Notes: generated by a model not told the origin, from the sequence alone. Shown: positions 16,265-24,809, counted from the first letter of the stretch. The stretch: DNA of 64,000 bases from Oscillospiraceae bacterium (GCA_028692035.1 JAQUYD010000006.1:1-64000), one strand, 5' to 3'. Made by a program: numbers and translations.

Positions 16265-19200
16265 ATGGCCAATAGAGTAATAGCTAACTGCATTAGGGAG
16301 AAAATTGAGAACCTTAATATAGGAAACGATGCAATCGTTGTGCTGAAGGGCATTCCTCTTTCCATCGTTGACGATACCGTAGGGAGAATCGATTTATCAA
16401 ATGTCGTATCTAATAAACTGGGCTATTTTATGTCCATCTTTGGGCATAGACAGTTCTTAACTTTTGAAGAGTTCCTTCTTCTTGCCGACTTTATTGTTGC
16501 ACAGTATAAGGAAATTTACATTCTTAACAACAATATCTACATGGAGCAGTTCCCTGTAGAAGAATGCTTTCCTGCAGCGGTTCGTGCAGGGCTGTTAACG
16601 CATTTTGACGAATCAGACGAAGGTGAAACTGACAGCCGCTATATTGGTGATATTGATGAGTATGTTTCTGTTTTTGAGGGATTAAAGGAATACAATGGGT
16701 ACTTAATGGGCGCATACTGCTCTGTTCCTGCCTTGCGGAGTCCTAAAGTTATCACAGTAAATGTGTTCGAAAACAGCCATGAGGACTTTCTGTATTCGGT
16801 TGATCAAAGTGTCGATTTTATCGAGATTATTGAAGAATCTGACTATATCAATTTTGTGAAGCTTCTTTTTGCTGAACCCGACGAAATTTATGTTCGTATT
16901 ACTAACTATACAGGTGATGCCAACAAACTAAAGGATCACATTGCGCTTATTTATCACTATTGGCAAGAGTACACGGAAATATTTATTCTTCAGGCCCAGG
17001 AACTTGAAGATGAGTATTCTCACCGTGACGATTATTGCGAAATTCTAAGCAGATTTTGGGGTTATCCCTCTTTCAGGAACCTGCCTGTCTACGATATGGC
17101 TGCGCTTGAACGCGGCGAAAAAGTTGTCAAACAGGTATCCCAGGAGAGCATTATTGCCAACTTGGTTGAAGAAGTTGAGAACTGCGGCGAGAGTAAAGAT
17201 TTCCGAGACGTCTTTGTCACAGCGCCTACTGGCGCAGGTAAATCCGTAATGTTCCAGGTTCCAGCAATCTATCTCGCGGAAAAGTATAATCTGCTTACTA
17301 TTGTTATCTCGCCTCTCATTGGTTTGATGAATGATCAGGTTAAAAATCTGGAGCTGAAGAACTACTCTTTTGCAAAGACAATCAACTCGGATATTTCGCC
17401 TATTATCAAGCAAGACATTATTGAGAAGGTCTCCGATGGCCAATATCATATTCTTTACCTTTCGCCAGAAACGTTGCTTAGCCGTAGTGATGTGGAACAA
17501 CTGATCGGTGACAGAACCATTGGCATGATTGTAATCGACGAAGCCCACATAGTTACTACTTGGGGAAAACAGTTTCGCCCGGACTACTGGTATTTGGGAG
17601 ACCATATACGAAAGCTAAGAAAACAGCAGTTGAAAGCCAAAGGGCGATCCTTTGTAATTGGTACGTTTACTGCGACTGCTATTTATCATGGTCTGGAAGA
17701 CATGTACACGGAAACAATCAACAGCCTCCATATGCTGAGTCCTATTACTTATCTGGGCTATGTAAAACGTGGAGACATTGAAATTATAATTAACCGTCCA
17801 CAGAAACCGAAAGGAGTTCGTGCTGAGTATGAACTGGACAAGTTTGAACAAATTGAGGCGATCCTCCACCGGGCGATCATTACAAACAAGAAGACTCTCA
17901 TTTACTTCCCTACAGTTGCGCTGATTGAACGATGCTATGAATACTTTAGAAGCAAGCGCAAGATTGAGCATATAGCTGTTTATCATGGCTCACTCAGTAA
18001 AGAAGCAAAGCAAGAAAATTACGAGAAGTTTCTGGCTAAAGAAAAACTGGTTATGCTTGCAACAAAGGCGTTTGGCATGGGCATCGATATCAATGACATT
18101 GAATTGGTTGTCCATTTTGCGCCAACCGGTAATGTTTGCGACTATGTTCAGGAGATCGGTCGTGCCGCAAGACGAGAAGACTTAAGGGGCGAAGCTCTTT
18201 ATTACTACAATTCTCGCGACTTCAAGCATATTAACCGCTTGCACGGTATGTCCACCATACAGAAATATCAGCTGATAAAAGTTATTGAAAAGGTTGACGA
18301 ACTGTATCATCAGAATATGCAAAATGGAAATCGTAGGGATTTCACCAAAAAACGAAATGCTATGCTACTGGACGCAGAGAACTTCACCTATATTTTTGGT
18401 TCTCCAATCAGCGACGAAGACAGCAATGTTAACAAAGTGAAGACTGCGCTGCTTTTGATTCAGAAAGATTTTGAATCGAAGATTGGATTCTCGCCGATTA
18501 CTGTTAGGCCTATTCCGATGTTCTCTGTTGGATTCTTTGCTATTGAGCCAAATATTCAGCAGCGGTTACAGCGGCGCTATTGTCATTCTGTAGAGGAAAT
18601 TGACAGCAACAAGCACATTTGCCGTGTCTTGTTAAGTACAATTTGGGAGAAGGATTACAAGACCTTATCGTTCCCGAAGTTCAAATATCTGCTTTATACA
18701 AAGGATCACGAGAATTTGGACTTTGTGACTAAATATCCTATGAGTCCAGCTCTTTGCGTGACAGTCACATACAGCGATGACTATTCCAGTGATTTCAAAA
18801 ATATCTGGAGTTCGCTGAGAGGCTTTATCGGTCAAAAAGTTATCTCCGGTGAGCACACCGCGGTTTCCGAAATCGTGGATGAGCTTTCGTATTCCTGCGG
18901 CCTAAGTAAATACAAAGCGCAGACAATTTGTGAAGTTGTTATTGCATCTATGGACTCGTACAGAAAGAATTTTGCGCGTACTGCAACTCCTATTGTTTTG
19001 GAAAGAACAACCAATGACGGAAAAACAAAATATCAGTTCAACGTTGCGGTAAACTCGTATTTCCAATGGGTAGAGTCTGGTTTGCGTAAAATTGAAACTG
19101 AAACTAACGAAGAACGTCTGTATATCATCAATGACAGCGGCAAACAGGCAAAAGAATATAGTGTGATTCTTGGCGTCCTTGAATCTATGGGAATTCTCAC

Positions 19201-19483
19201 TTTCGAAATGATCGGTGGCGCTAACAGCCAGCTGTATATCTATATTAACCAGATCCAGGCATTGGAGAATATTCTCAATGCTCCTCATAATTATCGTAAC
19301 AGGCTGTTAGAGGCAGTTGCTGAAAGACATCTGATTTCGGTAAAGATGCTAACATATCTGTATGAAGGTGATTTCACCAACGAAGATCGATGGAGTCTGC
19401 TTGAAAACTATTTCTTGGGAGTAATTCCTGAAAAAGTAAAACACGATTGCAGACAGGAACGCCCTGATATTGTTTTCGATTAA
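16265..19483 (+). CDS. Large RecQ-like DEAH helicase with unassigned N- and C-terminal domains
   Basis: A 1072-residue SF2 helicase. The RecQ-type core occupies about 300-680: TAPTGAGKSVMFQVPA (motif I), PLIGLMNDQ (Ia), VIDEAHIVTTWGKQFRPDY (II), GTFTATA (III), ATKAFGMGIDI (V) and QEIGRAARRED (VI). The N-terminal 290 residues and C-terminal 390 residues match no domain I recognise; no clear HRDC is seen. The ORF track starts at TTG 16259, but AGGAGG at 16252-16257 favours ATG 16265. It is paired only with the upstream sigma factor. It may unwind DNA or RNA in a defence or maintenance role. Confidence 0.85.
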   Translation: MANRVIANCIREKIENLNIGNDAIVVLKGIPLSIVDDTVGRIDLSNVVSNKLGYFMSIFGHRQFLTFEEFLLLADFIVAQYKEIYILNNNIYMEQFPVEECFPAAVRAGLLTHFDESDEGETDSRYIGDIDEYVSVFEGLKEYNGYLMGAYCSVPALRSPKVITVNVFENSHEDFLYSVDQSVDFIEIIEESDYINFVKLLFAEPDEIYVRITNYTGDANKLKDHIALIYHYWQEYTEIFILQAQELEDEYSHRDDYCEILSRFWGYPSFRNLPVYDMAALERGEKVVKQVSQESIIANLVEEVENCGESKDFRDVFVTAPTGAGKSVMFQVPAIYLAEKYNLLTIVISPLIGLMNDQVKNLELKNYSFAKTINSDISPIIKQDIIEKVSDGQYHILYLSPETLLSRSDVEQLIGDRTIGMIVIDEAHIVTTWGKQFRPDYWYLGDHIRKLRKQQLKAKGRSFVIGTFTATAIYHGLEDMYTETINSLHMLSPITYLGYVKRGDIEIIINRPQKPKGVRAEYELDKFEQIEAILHRAIITNKKTLIYFPTVALIERCYEYFRSKRKIEHIAVYHGSLSKEAKQENYEKFLAKEKLVMLATKAFGMGIDINDIELVVHFAPTGNVCDYVQEIGRAARREDLRGEALYYYNSRDFKHINRLHGMSTIQKYQLIKVIEKVDELYHQNMQNGNRRDFTKKRNAMLLDAENFTYIFGSPISDEDSNVNKVKTALLLIQKDFESKIGFSPITVRPIPMFSVGFFAIEPNIQQRLQRRYCHSVEEIDSNKHICRVLLSTIWEKDYKTLSFPKFKYLLYTKDHENLDFVTKYPMSPALCVTVTYSDDYSSDFKNIWSSLRGFIGQKVISGEHTAVSEIVDELSYSCGLSKYKAQTICEVVIASMDSYRKNFARTATPIVLERTTNDGKTKYQFNVAVNSYFQWVESGLRKIETETNEERLYIINDSGKQAKEYSVILGVLESMGILTFEMIGGANSQLYIYINQIQALENILNAPHNYRNRLLEAVAERHLISVKMLTYLYEGDFTNEDRWSLLENYFLGVIPEKVKHDCRQERPDIVFD

Positions 19484-19607
19484 TCATGGGAACGAGATAT
19501 CTGGATTTTTATCGTTCTGTTTCAAATTGGTATTGTAATCAGGGACTATAATATTGGGGGATAAGCATTTGAAGAAGATGTCAGATCGAATCTTGATATC
19601 GAAAATG

Positions 19608-19657
19608 CCAGACGAGGTCTGACAAATTTAAGGAGTAAAAAACCAGACACTGTCTGG
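19608..19657. repeat. Pair of CCAGAC-N3-GTCTGR dyads
   Basis: CCAGAC-GAG-GTCTGA (19608-19622) and CCAGAC-ACT-GTCTGG (19643-19657), 35 bp apart and about 20 bp upstream of a TATAAT. The layout looks like operators or integrase/excisionase arm sites. The protein that binds is not known. Confidence 0.5.
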
Positions 19658-19833
19658 AAAATCAGCAAACAATATGCTATAATACATCCAAGCCACCTGT
19701 GCTGCCTCATCAAGGATTACCTGTGATAGTTCAGGGGTGATAGATTTTTGATAGCAAAATCTCGGATAGACCATAGGATAAGGATAATCTGTATCAAATA
19801 GAATAACGCCGTATCAAATCCGCTATACAGAAA

Positions 19834-19876
19834 AGTTTAGAAACGGATTTAACTTGGCGAGTGGGAATAAGAATTA
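19834..19876 (+). repeat. Candidate attachment site copy 1
   Basis: GTTTAGAA (19834) followed 23 bp later by GCGAGTGGGAATAAGAATT (19857). A closely similar arrangement occurs at 22385-22427. The two copies bracket the integrase, repressor, excisionase and broken repA, and each is followed within 20 bp by a terminator hairpin. They fit attL/attR-type sites of the tyrosine recombinase, but no empty site was available for comparison. Confidence 0.45.
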
Positions 19877-19886
19877 GTGTTACTGC

Positions 19887-19931
19887 AATCTCGGAAGTCC
19901 TTGATATTACAGGGATTTCCGAGATTTTTCT
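19887..19931 (+). terminator. Intrinsic terminator downstream of candidate att copy 1
   Basis: Perfect 10-bp arms AATCTCGGAA / TTCCGAGATT around a 20-base loop, followed by TTTTT on the plus strand. Oriented to stop plus-strand transcripts coming from the helicase operon. Confidence 0.65.
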
Positions 19932-19984
19932 GTTTTAGTGGCTACAAATTGGCTACATGAAACTGATTTTTTGTAGCCAGCGGC

Positions 19985-21058
19985 TCACGGCATCATACCG
20001 TCAAGCTGTCTGGCTACTTCCACCTGCTTGTTTGGATACAGATGGCTGTAAGTGTCCATTGTGATCTGCACCTTTTCGTGTCCGAGGCGCTCCGCAATCA
20101 GCAGCGGCGAGAATCCCATTTCCACAAGCAAACTGGCGTGGCTGTGACGAATATCATGCACCCGAATCCGCTTTACCCCCGATACCTTGCATCCATGCTC
20201 CATTTCGTGATACAGAAAGCTCTTGGTATAGGGAAACATACGGTCGTCTGGTTGCAGCTCGTAGCAATGGGACATATACTCCTTGAGACAGGTACACAAA
20301 CCGTCCGGGATGGGAATTGTGCGGTTGCTCTTGGGCGTCTTGGGAGAGGTAACGACATCCTCGCCGTTTAGCCTTTGATAGCTCTTGTTGACCGTCAGCG
20401 TTTTCTTCTCAAGGTCAATATCTGCCGGAGTAAGGGCAAGCAGCTCGCCCTCGCGGATGCCCGTGTAGTACATGGTCATAAAGATGGTGTAGCTTGCCGT
20501 CCTGTCTTTCATGCTCTCAATGAAGGTGTGAAACTCGTCCTTTGTCCAGAACAGCATTTCGTCGGCTTTCTTCTTGCCCATGCCGCCAGCCTTATGACAG
20601 GGATTTTCTCTCAGTCCGTAATACTTGACCGCATAGTTGAAGATTGCCGTGACTTGGTTGTTGATGGTCTTGAGATAGGTTTGAGAATAAGGCTGCCCGT
20701 TTTCGTTCCGGTAGCCGGTCAAGCTGTTCTGCCACTTGCGGATGTCGGTAGGCTTAATCTCTTGAAGCGGGATTTTACCGAAATAAGGCGTTACCTTCAG
20801 ATCAATCATCCAGCGTTTGTTGGCAATCGTCGAAGGCTTCAATCGTTGTTCCATGTCCCTCATATAGAGCTCGATGAAATCCTTAAATGTCATGCCCAGA
20901 CTGCCTGTGGTTTGGCTGATAAAATCACGTTCCCACTGTAAGGCTTCTTTCTTAGTAGAGAAGCCTCTTTTCTTTTTGTGGAGTTCTTTTCCCGTCCAGT
21001 CCTTGACGCGAAGCTGAGACATCCATTTTCCTGTTTTGCTATCCTTTGTTACTGACAT
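19985..21058 (-). CDS. int: Tyrosine recombinase integrase of the mobile element
   Basis: Site-specific recombinase (357 aa) with an AP2-like arm-binding N-terminus, a SAM-like core-binding domain (FIELYMRDMEQRLKPSTIANK) and the catalytic domain. Catalytic residues are visible: Arg in TGIREGELLAL, HDIRHSHAS (HxxR), LGHEKVQITMDTYSHLYP with the nucleophile Tyr. The start at 21058 (MSVTKDSKTGK) is chosen because GGAGG lies just upstream; the longer ORF start at 21073 would include the ribosome site. Gene order int-repressor-xis with divergent promoter is typical of Firmicutes integrative elements. Confidence 0.95.
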   Translation of the reverse strand: MSVTKDSKTGKWMSQLRVKDWTGKELHKKKRGFSTKKEALQWERDFISQTTGSLGMTFKDFIELYMRDMEQRLKPSTIANKRWMIDLKVTPYFGKIPLQEIKPTDIRKWQNSLTGYRNENGQPYSQTYLKTINNQVTAIFNYAVKYYGLRENPCHKAGGMGKKKADEMLFWTKDEFHTFIESMKDRTASYTIFMTMYYTGIREGELLALTPADIDLEKKTLTVNKSYQRLNGEDVVTSPKTPKSNRTIPIPDGLCTCLKEYMSHCYELQPDDRMFPYTKSFLYHEMEHGCKVSGVKRIRVHDIRHSHASLLVEMGFSPLLIAERLGHEKVQITMDTYSHLYPNKQVEVARQLDGMMP

Positions 21059-21094
21059 TTGTCCTCCTTCCATCCAGAATCAGGCTTTGATAGG

Positions 21095-21697
21095 TTATTC
21101 ACTTTCCGTACTTGAATAGGTTTTCTCTAAATACTCGGTTCGCTTTTGAATCCGCGCGTCCGGGTCGAGTTCTTCCGGCTCGGCACACTCCACGGCATTT
21201 GCCGCATAATAGGCAAGGATTTGTTCTTTCCACTTTTTGTAGGCTTTCTGTGTGGAGGCGAAAGAACGGATGTTGTCCCTTTCTTCCTCCCACTGTTCCA
21301 AGAACAGGCACATATCGGCGTTGAAATCCGCCATGCTCTTTCCGTCAAAGGTAATGGAGCACTCCCACTGTTTGCTACGTGGCGGCTTTTTCACATCAAT
21401 ATTGAAGTCAATGCCTACAACCGTTTCCAGCTTGAATAGAAAGTCCATGATGTCGGAAAGGTTTTTGATTTCTGCTGTACTGGATTCATATCCGAGAATA
21501 TAGGTCGATGTCGTCTCTAAAATGTCTGCAATCTGGTTGACAACGGCAATAGAAACCTCAATCTCTCCTGTTTCGTACTTCTGTACGGTGCGGAGGGATT
21601 TTTTTAGCCGCTGTGCCAGTTCGGTCTGATTGATACCTTTCCTTTTGCGGAGCGTTTTAATCCGCTGTCCGATTGCGGGATAATCAAAATTGTCCAT
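21095..21697 (-). CDS. XRE-family transcriptional regulator (element repressor)
   Basis: A 200-residue regulator with an N-terminal HTH_XRE domain (IGQRIKTLRKRKGINQTELA, then RTVQKYETGEIEVS). The C-terminal part is an acidic, unassigned domain. Start 21697 (MDNFDYPAIG) follows a GAGGTGA ribosome site; the ORF-track start adds ten unlikely residues. It is transcribed away from the excisionase gene and lies upstream of int. It probably represses the divergent promoter at 21772, which is surrounded by matching dyads. Confidence 0.88.
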   Translation of the reverse strand: MDNFDYPAIGQRIKTLRKRKGINQTELAQRLKKSLRTVQKYETGEIEVSIAVVNQIADILETTSTYILGYESSTAEIKNLSDIMDFLFKLETVVGIDFNIDVKKPPRSKQWECSITFDGKSMADFNADMCLFLEQWEEERDNIRSFASTQKAYKKWKEQILAYYAANAVECAEPEELDPDARIQKRTEYLEKTYSSTESE

Positions 21698-21745
21698 GTC
21701 TGATTCACCTCGTCCATATTGTATCACGGAATAATACGAATTGCA

Positions 21746-21826
21746 AGTACATATTTATATTTCGTTTGGTATTGACAAATGCACTCGCTGTGCGTATAAT
21801 GAAATATGTACTCAGAGTGCATATTT
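21746..21826 (+). promoter_or_regulatory. Excisionase promoter flanked by operator half-sites
   Basis: Promoter TTGACA (21772-21777), 17-bp spacer, TATAAT (21795-21800). A perfect 11-bp inverted pair AGTACATATTT (21746-21756) / AAATATGTACT (21802-21812) encloses it, and a third half-site AGTGCATATTT follows (21816-21826). ATGCACTC near 21780 mirrors GAGTGCAT. These are likely operators for the adjacent XRE repressor. Confidence 0.75.
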
Positions 21827-21899
21827 TAGAGTGGGGTTAGGAGGTGAACGCACAAGAGCTTCGCACTCTCCGCTGAAAATCAATGAAACAGGAGGTACT

Positions 21900-22100
21900 A
21901 TGAGAGCACAGTTTATCACCGCAGCAGAAATCGCCGAAATCATGGGCATCAGCCGAAGCAAATCCTATCAGATCGTCCGAGAGATGAACAAGGAACTGAA
22001 AGCGCAGGGTTATCTCACCGTAGCCGGAAAATGCCCCGCCCAGTATTTTAAGCAGAAGTTTTACGGGTTCCAGATTCCCGGAGGTGAGCGAAATGCCTGA
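21900..22100 (+). CDS. xis: Excisionase-like small HTH protein
   Basis: A 66-residue protein with a MerR/excisionase-type winged helix: FITAAEIAEIMGISRSKSYQ then IVREMNKELKAQGY. The real start is ATG 21900 after CAGGAGG; the ORF track extends upstream through the promoter to 21741. It overlaps the broken repA start (ATG 22093). Excisionases of this type bend DNA at att and set recombination direction; that role here is inferred from size, fold and position. Confidence 0.8.
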   Translation: MRAQFITAAEIAEIMGISRSKSYQIVREMNKELKAQGYLTVAGKCPAQYFKQKFYGFQIPGGERNA

Positions 22101-22353
22101 AGCAAATGAAAAAACGACCGCCCTCATCCCATCTGTTGGCGCAGATGGAGGGCAGCCGCTTCACAATTCAACTGCACAAAGTATACCAGACCAAAACGCT
22201 GAAATCAATCCCCCAGAAGAAGATTTACAGGAACTTTATCGCCGGATGCAGCGCATGGCAGACCCGCATTATCTGCATACCGTCTCCATGACAGAGCTGT
22301 ATCAAACTACTTACAAGAGCAGACCGCCTATCTGGATAATGAAAACAATGTAA
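22093..22353 (+). pseudogene. Truncated second copy of the RepA-like ATPase gene
   Basis: The first 80 or so codons match the start of the gene at 27 at about nine in ten bases (shared KTTALxPSVGADGGQP). Similarity stops sharply near 22332, exactly before the Walker A region, and the frame closes 20 bp later. It cannot encode a working ATPase. Its position after xis is where an intact repA is expected, so the rest of that element seems to be deleted. Start ATG 22093 follows GGAGGTGAG. Confidence 0.85.
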
Positions 22354-22384
22354 ATACTCTGTGCTAAATCCCATAAGCAAAACT

Positions 22385-22427
22385 GTTTAGAACACGCTGA
22401 ACAGGAGCGAGTGGGAGTAAAAATTGA
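22385..22427 (+). repeat. Candidate attachment site copy 2
   Basis: GTTTAGAA at 22385 followed 22 bp later by GCGAGTGGGAGTAAAAATTG at 22407, closely similar to the copy at 19834-19876. It lies immediately after the broken repA and just before a terminator and chromosomal-looking DNA, so it would mark the right end of the element. Confidence 0.45.
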
Positions 22428-22443
22428 ATTACCATTATGTCCT

Positions 22444-22473
22444 AAAAAAGCGCTGTTATGACAGCGCTTTTTT
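22444..22473 (+). terminator. Bidirectional terminator at the element right end
   Basis: AAAAAA-GCGCTG-TTATGA-CAGCGC-TTTTTT: a 12-bp stem with A and T runs on both sides, which can act on both strands. Confidence 0.8.
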
Positions 22474-22903
22474 AGTTTTTGGTACAATCTTGCATCGTAG
22501 AATTCGTTTTGTTATAAAACGAGGAAATGAACCAGCTTTATATTGTGGGGCAGGAGTGAAAACCCAAGTCAGATTTTCTGAAAACATTTTTAACTAGCCC
22601 CCTTACTGGTCTCTTCATCCATCGCGGGAATTTTGGCGTTGATCGTTGTGGCCGTTATGTCGTTGTTCTTTGTCCCTAAGGGCAAGCGGTGCAACCACGC
22701 GCTCGTACAAGATTGAGAGCGGCAAGCTTACGCTGCATCCGCAACTGTGCGACGCTATCATTGATATGACCATGCCATTGATGAAGCAGAAAAACCTTTT
22801 TTGCCCGCAGGTTCGAACAGGCATCTGCTTTTTAGGTTTATTTTAACTGCCCGTGCTATAATCAATTTATTCCAATTTTAATACAACGAAGAAAAGAGGA
22901 GAG
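22474..22903 (+). other. Gap with possible gene remnant before the glycosyltransferase
   Basis: No intact gene. From about 22600 to 22713 one plus-strand frame reads a membrane-like peptide (AGILALIVVAVMSLFFVPKG) that ends at TGA without a start, resembling the C-terminal helix of a transporter. It is possibly a gene broken by the element insertion. A TATAAT with upstream TG (extended -10, 22857-22862) may start the next operon. Confidence 0.35.
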
Positions 22904-23980
22904 ATGGTGGCAGAAAAATGGATCATGCTGATTCCCGCTTACCAACCAGACGGGCAGCTGGTGGATCTGCTTTGCGAAGCACAGCAGGCTCAATTTGAAG
23001 CGGTGGTTGTAGATGACGGCAGCAAAGAACCCTTTGCCACGCTGTTTCAGCAGGCCGGCGCGTATTCGACAGTGCTGGCCCATCCGGAGAACCAAGGAAA
23101 AGGCAGGGCCTTGAAAACAGGATTTGCTTATATCCAGGAGAAATACGGAGAAGATTGTATCATCGTGACAATGGATGCGGATGGACAGCACCGGGTAGAA
23201 GATGCCAAAAAACTCTGCCAGGCCGCGCAGGCGCGACCGGATACGTTGGTGTTGGGCAGCCGCGGCCTTAAAGAGCACACGCCCATCCGCAGCAGATTTG
23301 GGAATGCGGTTACGCGATGGGTCTATCGACTTTCCACAGGGGTGCGGGTTCATGATACCCAGACCGGCCTGCGGGCGTTCAGCGGCCGGCTGCTGGGAGA
23401 GATGGCGCAGATCCCCGGCGAACGGTATGAATATGAAATGAATGTTTTGCTGGAATGCGCCCGCCGCCGGATCCCCATCCGGGAGGAGGAAATTGCAACA
23501 ATCTACATTGACCATAACGCAGGTTCCCATTTTGATACGCTCAAGGATTCCTATCGGGTTTATAAAGAAATCCTCAAGTTTTCGGCTTCTTCTTTCGCAG
23601 GGTTTCTGGTGGATTACGCCGTGTACAGCCTGCTTTTGCTTTTGACTGCGGGGTGGGGCGCAGCTACCAGCCTGCGGCTGTCCAATATCTGCGCCAGGAT
23701 CGTCAGCGCCAGCGTCAACTATACGATCAACCGAAAACTGGTATTTAAAAGCAAGACGGGGCTTTTGCGGTCAGCAATCCAGTATTTTGCGTTGGCGGCG
23801 GTTATTTTGCTGGGGAATACCGCCGTGCTGAGCCTTTTTGTGGAAAATCTAGGATTCAACCGGTTTTTGGCAAAAATCGGTACAGAAATTCTATTTTTCC
23901 TTTTCAATTGGCTGATCCAGAGATATATTATTTTTAAAAGGAGGGATCACATCGACGATGGAAATGAAAAAACAAGATAG
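22904..23980 (+). CDS. GT2 glycosyltransferase fused to a GtrA-like membrane domain
   Basis: The N-terminal 210 residues are a family 2 glycosyltransferase of the dolichyl-phosphate-mannose-synthase type: VVVDDGSKE near 36, the metal-binding VTMDADGQH near 86, and DTQTGLRAF. The C-terminal 130 residues have four hydrophobic helices and INRKLVFKSK, typical of GtrA-like flippase proteins. The fusion probably makes and moves a polyprenyl-phosphate-linked sugar. It overlaps the DUF368 gene, whose family moves undecaprenyl phosphate, fitting a shared lipid-carrier job. AGAGGAG precedes the ATG. Confidence 0.88.
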   Translation: MVAEKWIMLIPAYQPDGQLVDLLCEAQQAQFEAVVVDDGSKEPFATLFQQAGAYSTVLAHPENQGKGRALKTGFAYIQEKYGEDCIIVTMDADGQHRVEDAKKLCQAAQARPDTLVLGSRGLKEHTPIRSRFGNAVTRWVYRLSTGVRVHDTQTGLRAFSGRLLGEMAQIPGERYEYEMNVLLECARRRIPIREEEIATIYIDHNAGSHFDTLKDSYRVYKEILKFSASSFAGFLVDYAVYSLLLLLTAGWGAATSLRLSNICARIVSASVNYTINRKLVFKSKTGLLRSAIQYFALAAVILLGNTAVLSLFVENLGFNRFLAKIGTEILFFLFNWLIQRYIIFKRRDHIDDGNEKTR

Positions 23981-24797
23981 GGGCCGTTTTCTGCTGCGGT
24001 GCGGGCAAGGGGCGCTGGTGGGAACCGGCGCGATACTCCCTGGCGTCAGCGGCGGCGTGTTGTGCGTGGCGTTTGGCATCTATGAGCCGATGATGGCGCT
24101 GCTGGCACATCCCATTCAATCATTCAAACGATATTACAAAATGTTCATCCCTGTTCTGATTGGCTGGCTGGGCGGATTTTTGCTGCTGGCAAGAGTGGTG
24201 GAACAGTTTTTCTCCGCTTCGTCCTCGGTGGCGCTGATGCTTTTTGCCGGGTTGATCCTCGGCACAGTCCCAGCATTGTTCAAAAAATCGGAACAAAGCG
24301 GCGAGGGCTGCACCTGTGGATGGACGCCGTTCGTCCTTTCGCTCGGAGTGTCCTTTTTATTCTTCCGGGTTCTTGGGCAGGACGGGGGCATGGCGCTTAA
24401 AGCGAATGTCCTGTGGTATCTGGTTTGCGGGCTGATATGGGGGCTTAGCTTGGTGGTGCCGGGATTGAGCTCTTCTTCTATTTTGATTTTTTTGGGCCTT
24501 TACCAGCCCATGGCGGCGGGAATCGCCGCACTAGATCTGTCGGTGATCCTGCCGCTGCTGGCAGGGATGCTGATTACGATAGGGCTGACGGCGCGGCTGG
24601 TGAACCGCCTGTTTGAGCAAAGATATGCGCTGGTGTCCCGCATTGTACTGGGCATTATGCTTTCCTCAACACTGCTGATTTTGCCCAGCGCCTTTGAAAG
24701 CCTGTTATCCCTGGCGCTCTCGCTGCCTTGCTTTGCCGTCGGATTCGGCCTGGCCCGATGGATGGACGTCGCGCAGGAAAAACAGAAACTGGATTGA
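23958..24797 (+). CDS. DUF368 family undecaprenyl-phosphate translocase
   Basis: A 279-residue polytopic membrane protein with the family signature GAILPGVSGGVLCVAFGIYE at the N-terminus and its inverted-repeat partner LSLVVPGLSSSSILIFLGLY near 170. DUF368 proteins (PopT-like) have been shown to return undecaprenyl phosphate across the membrane for cell-wall and polymer synthesis. About eight membrane segments are visible. The start overlaps the upstream glycosyltransferase by 23 bp after AGGAGGG. Substrate is taken from family knowledge. Confidence 0.88.
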   Translation: MEMKKQDRGRFLLRCGQGALVGTGAILPGVSGGVLCVAFGIYEPMMALLAHPIQSFKRYYKMFIPVLIGWLGGFLLLARVVEQFFSASSSVALMLFAGLILGTVPALFKKSEQSGEGCTCGWTPFVLSLGVSFLFFRVLGQDGGMALKANVLWYLVCGLIWGLSLVVPGLSSSSILIFLGLYQPMAAGIAALDLSVILPLLAGMLITIGLTARLVNRLFEQRYALVSRIVLGIMLSSTLLILPSAFESLLSLALSLPCFAVGFGLARWMDVAQEKQKLD

Positions 24798-24809
24798 GGG
24801 GGCGGGGCC

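Larger units (their letters stand above)
19484..19984. other. 500-bp non-coding stretch between helicase and integrase
   Basis: No gene is supported. It contains two CCAGAC-N3-GTCTGR dyads, an isolated TATAAT (19678-19683) with a poor -35, a candidate att sequence near 19834-19876 and a terminator hairpin at 19887. The base composition is AT-rich, as expected at an element end. Confidence 0.6.

Noticed and set aside
19484-19984. Possible CRISPR array from repeated CCAGAC motifs
   Set aside because: Only two short dyads exist, with no regular spacers and no cas genes in the window.
22801-22830. GGTTCGAAC resembling a tRNA T-loop
   Set aside because: No matching acceptor, D-arm or anticodon arm can be drawn around it.
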